Of a stretch of 64,000 bases of DNA, positions 62,684-64,000 are shown piece after piece. The notes under the pieces are model-generated. The model saw only the letters and a program-made list of their open reading frames with translations. It searched no databases and was not told the origin of the DNA. This DNA comes from Homalodisca vitripennis (taxonomy: Eukaryota > Arthropoda > Insecta > Hemiptera > Cicadellidae). The position numbers were made by a program, and so were the translations under genes. Numbering within the stretch: the stretch's first letter is position 1; each line of letters starts with the position of its first letter. The stretch is from positions 93,674,501 through 93,738,500 of the forward strand of contig NC_060213.1 of the NCBI RefSeq assembly GCF_021130785.1. The letters run 5' to 3'.

Positions 62684-64000
62684 ATGGTGAACGTAACTTC
62701 TGAAGAAGCGAAAAAAACTTGATCAAATCGAAAAGAATTTAATCAAAGAATTTAAAGAACAGATTCGAATTGATGAAAAAGAACAAGAATTTATTCAAAA
62801 AATTAATCAACCTGTAACTTCTGCAATTAAAAATGTTGAAGGTAAAATTAAAAACGTTTTAAGCGATAATCAAAATTTGATGAATTTGGTTCCAGTTGTA
62901 CGAAAATTTGTTGATATTTCGATTCCAGAATCTGAAGTAGAAGAGTTTGAATTGCCAAAATTACCATCTTCAACACCATTTAGACCTCGAATCATTGAAG
63001 AATCTACAATAGTTGAACCAATAAGTCCTGGAACAACGGATATAATAATTGGTGAAATTGGTAAAAAAATTCCTTCCTAGAGTAAAAGATGATAAATTTG
63101 GTTTGTATTGGGATAAAAAAAAGAAAAGTTTTATGATTGGAAATTTGCCCGTGAATTTTGAGCATAATGATATCATTATTAATGAAAAAAACATAAGAAG
63201 GAACTCAAGGTTTATGGAGATTATTAACAGACTATGACGCTCCAAAATATAATTTATATTCTGAAGAAGATTTGAAAAAGTATACAGAAATTTTATGGGA
63301 ATCTGACTCAATTTACAAAAATAATGATCCATCTACTAAGAAGCCTAAGTCAAGTAGAGGTAAAAAATATATTAAATTAATTAAACCAATTTGGGAAAAA
63401 ACGAATCGAAGGATCAGGCGTAAGAAAATGCAATGATAATAAGATTGAGTACAGATATATCGACGATTTGACAAAACTCGATGGAATTATTAATTATATT
63501 TATGCTCAAGAGAAGGCTGGAAATAACAATTTTTTGAATGAAAAGAAAGCAATTAAAGATTTTATTTCGAACAAACTTGACGAAATGATTGAAAAAACCT
63601 GATGGAATTAAATATTTAAAACGATTTTGCCGGCAATAAGTTCATCTATGATTGAGGGTAGTGGACTTTTGAATGATTTTATCAACAATTTACCTTTTGA
63701 AGTACACGTACCAACTTATCAGTATCTGGGTCCTGGCACAAAACTCGAAAAAAGACTAAAAAGAGGAGATCCTGGTATAAATAAATTAGATCAAGCTGCT
63801 ATGGAACACGATATTTTTTATGCAAAACATAGAGACACAAATTCCAGACATATAGCAGATAAAATTTTGCAAGATAAAGCAATGGATAGATTTTTATCAA
63901 AAGATGCTAGTTTAGGTGAAAGATTTGTTGCGCTTCCAACAGCTGGAGCAATGTTTTTGAAGAGAAAACTAGGAATGGGAATCGAAGAGAACTTGAAATT
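62684..64000 (+). pseudogene. Minor virion protein with C-terminal PLA2 domain (runs off the edge)
   Basis: The start at 62684 has the signature in a variant form (TAATTAAATGGTG). A frame change in an AAAAAA run after 11 codons, and others near 63055, 63215, 63410 and 63595, break the N-terminal part, whose pieces include PRVKDDKFGLYWDKKKKSF, GSGVRKCNDNK and EKAGNNNFLNEKKAI. The last segment, open from 63612 to the window edge, holds a parvovirus-VP1-type phospholipase A2 domain: Ca-loop YLGPGTKLEKRL, GDPGINKLDQAA and the catalytic MEHDIFYAKH (His-Asp dyad), followed by a Gly/Met-rich stretch. In related elements this domain is fused to virion proteins. Whether the two halves are one gene is likely but not proven. 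Confidence 0.75.

Larger units (their letters stand above)
54090..64000. mobile_element. Maverick/Polinton-class, adintovirus-like element (incomplete)
   Basis: Contiguous set of genes typical of this virus/transposon class: protein-primed family B polymerase, rve integrase, packaging ATPase, penton-like minor capsid protein and a virion protein with a parvovirus-type PLA2 domain, plus BRO and zinc-binding accessory genes. Gene packing is tight and both strands are used, unlike the host flanks. It is an inactive copy: almost every gene has frameshifts or stops. The element runs off the right edge, so the major capsid protein, protease and right TIR cannot be assessed. Confidence 0.9.

Noticed and set aside
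62150..62690. Three overlapping 99-173-residue open frames rich in Phe/Val/Arg
   Set aside because: Open only because the 41-bp repeat contains no stop codons; no start box and no similarity to a protein family.

Overview
The window looks like nuclear DNA of an arthropod, most likely an insect. It is very AT-rich, gene-poor, dense in (TA)n/(CA)n/(GT)n/(CT)n microsatellites, and carries several decayed non-LTR retrotransposons, a mariner relic, terminal-inverted-repeat (TIR) elements and a large Maverick/Polinton-class (adintovirus-like) insertion. No prokaryotic gene organisation is visible. The only likely ordinary host gene is a pair of small terminal exons at 45.05-45.80 kb with a polyadenylation signal; the C-terminal motif resembles the ciliary protein CFAP141, but this is tentative.

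Layout. About 0.5-19.6 kb and 27.2-48.6 kb are two old, diverged copies of one tract in the same orientation. Matching anchors occur in the same order, and each copy carries insertions the other lacks. The left copy holds an internally deleted non-LTR element (5.9-8.0 kb), a mariner transposase relic on the minus strand (14.0-14.4 kb), a TIR element (15.25-16.07 kb) and a second deleted non-LTR element whose ORF1 encodes a PHD-like finger, coiled coil, RRM-like region and baculovirus-FP-like C-terminus (17.5-18.9 kb). Between the copies lie another retroelement relic with a 180-bp dimer (21.2-22.4 kb) and a few dispersed repeats. The right copy holds a 1.9-kb element with long, nearly identical TIRs around a cysteine-rich CXC protein gene (29.4-31.3 kb), a nine-copy 134-bp satellite that is single-copy in the left tract (34.1-35.3 kb), long microsatellites and a third, heavily decayed non-LTR element (37.3-39.5 kb).

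From about 54.1 kb to the right edge runs the left part of the Maverick/adintovirus-like element. In order it has a small minus-strand protein, a divergent promoter built on a ~70-bp inverted repeat, protein-primed family B DNA polymerase, a DDE (rve) integrase with an N-terminal zinc ribbon, two tandem CxxC zinc-binding proteins, a minus-strand BRO protein, a minus-strand penton-like minor capsid protein, a packaging ATPase, a 41-bp tandem repeat array, and a minor virion protein with a parvovirus-type phospholipase A2 domain still open at the window edge. The major capsid protein, protease and right terminus are not in the window. Nearly every gene carries frameshifts or stops. Eight gene starts share the same signature, a TATA-like TAAATG box fused to the start codon and usually followed by a Glu codon (TAAATGGAG). 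This is the most interesting undescribed signal here, followed by the TIR/CXC element and the locus-specific satellite expansion.
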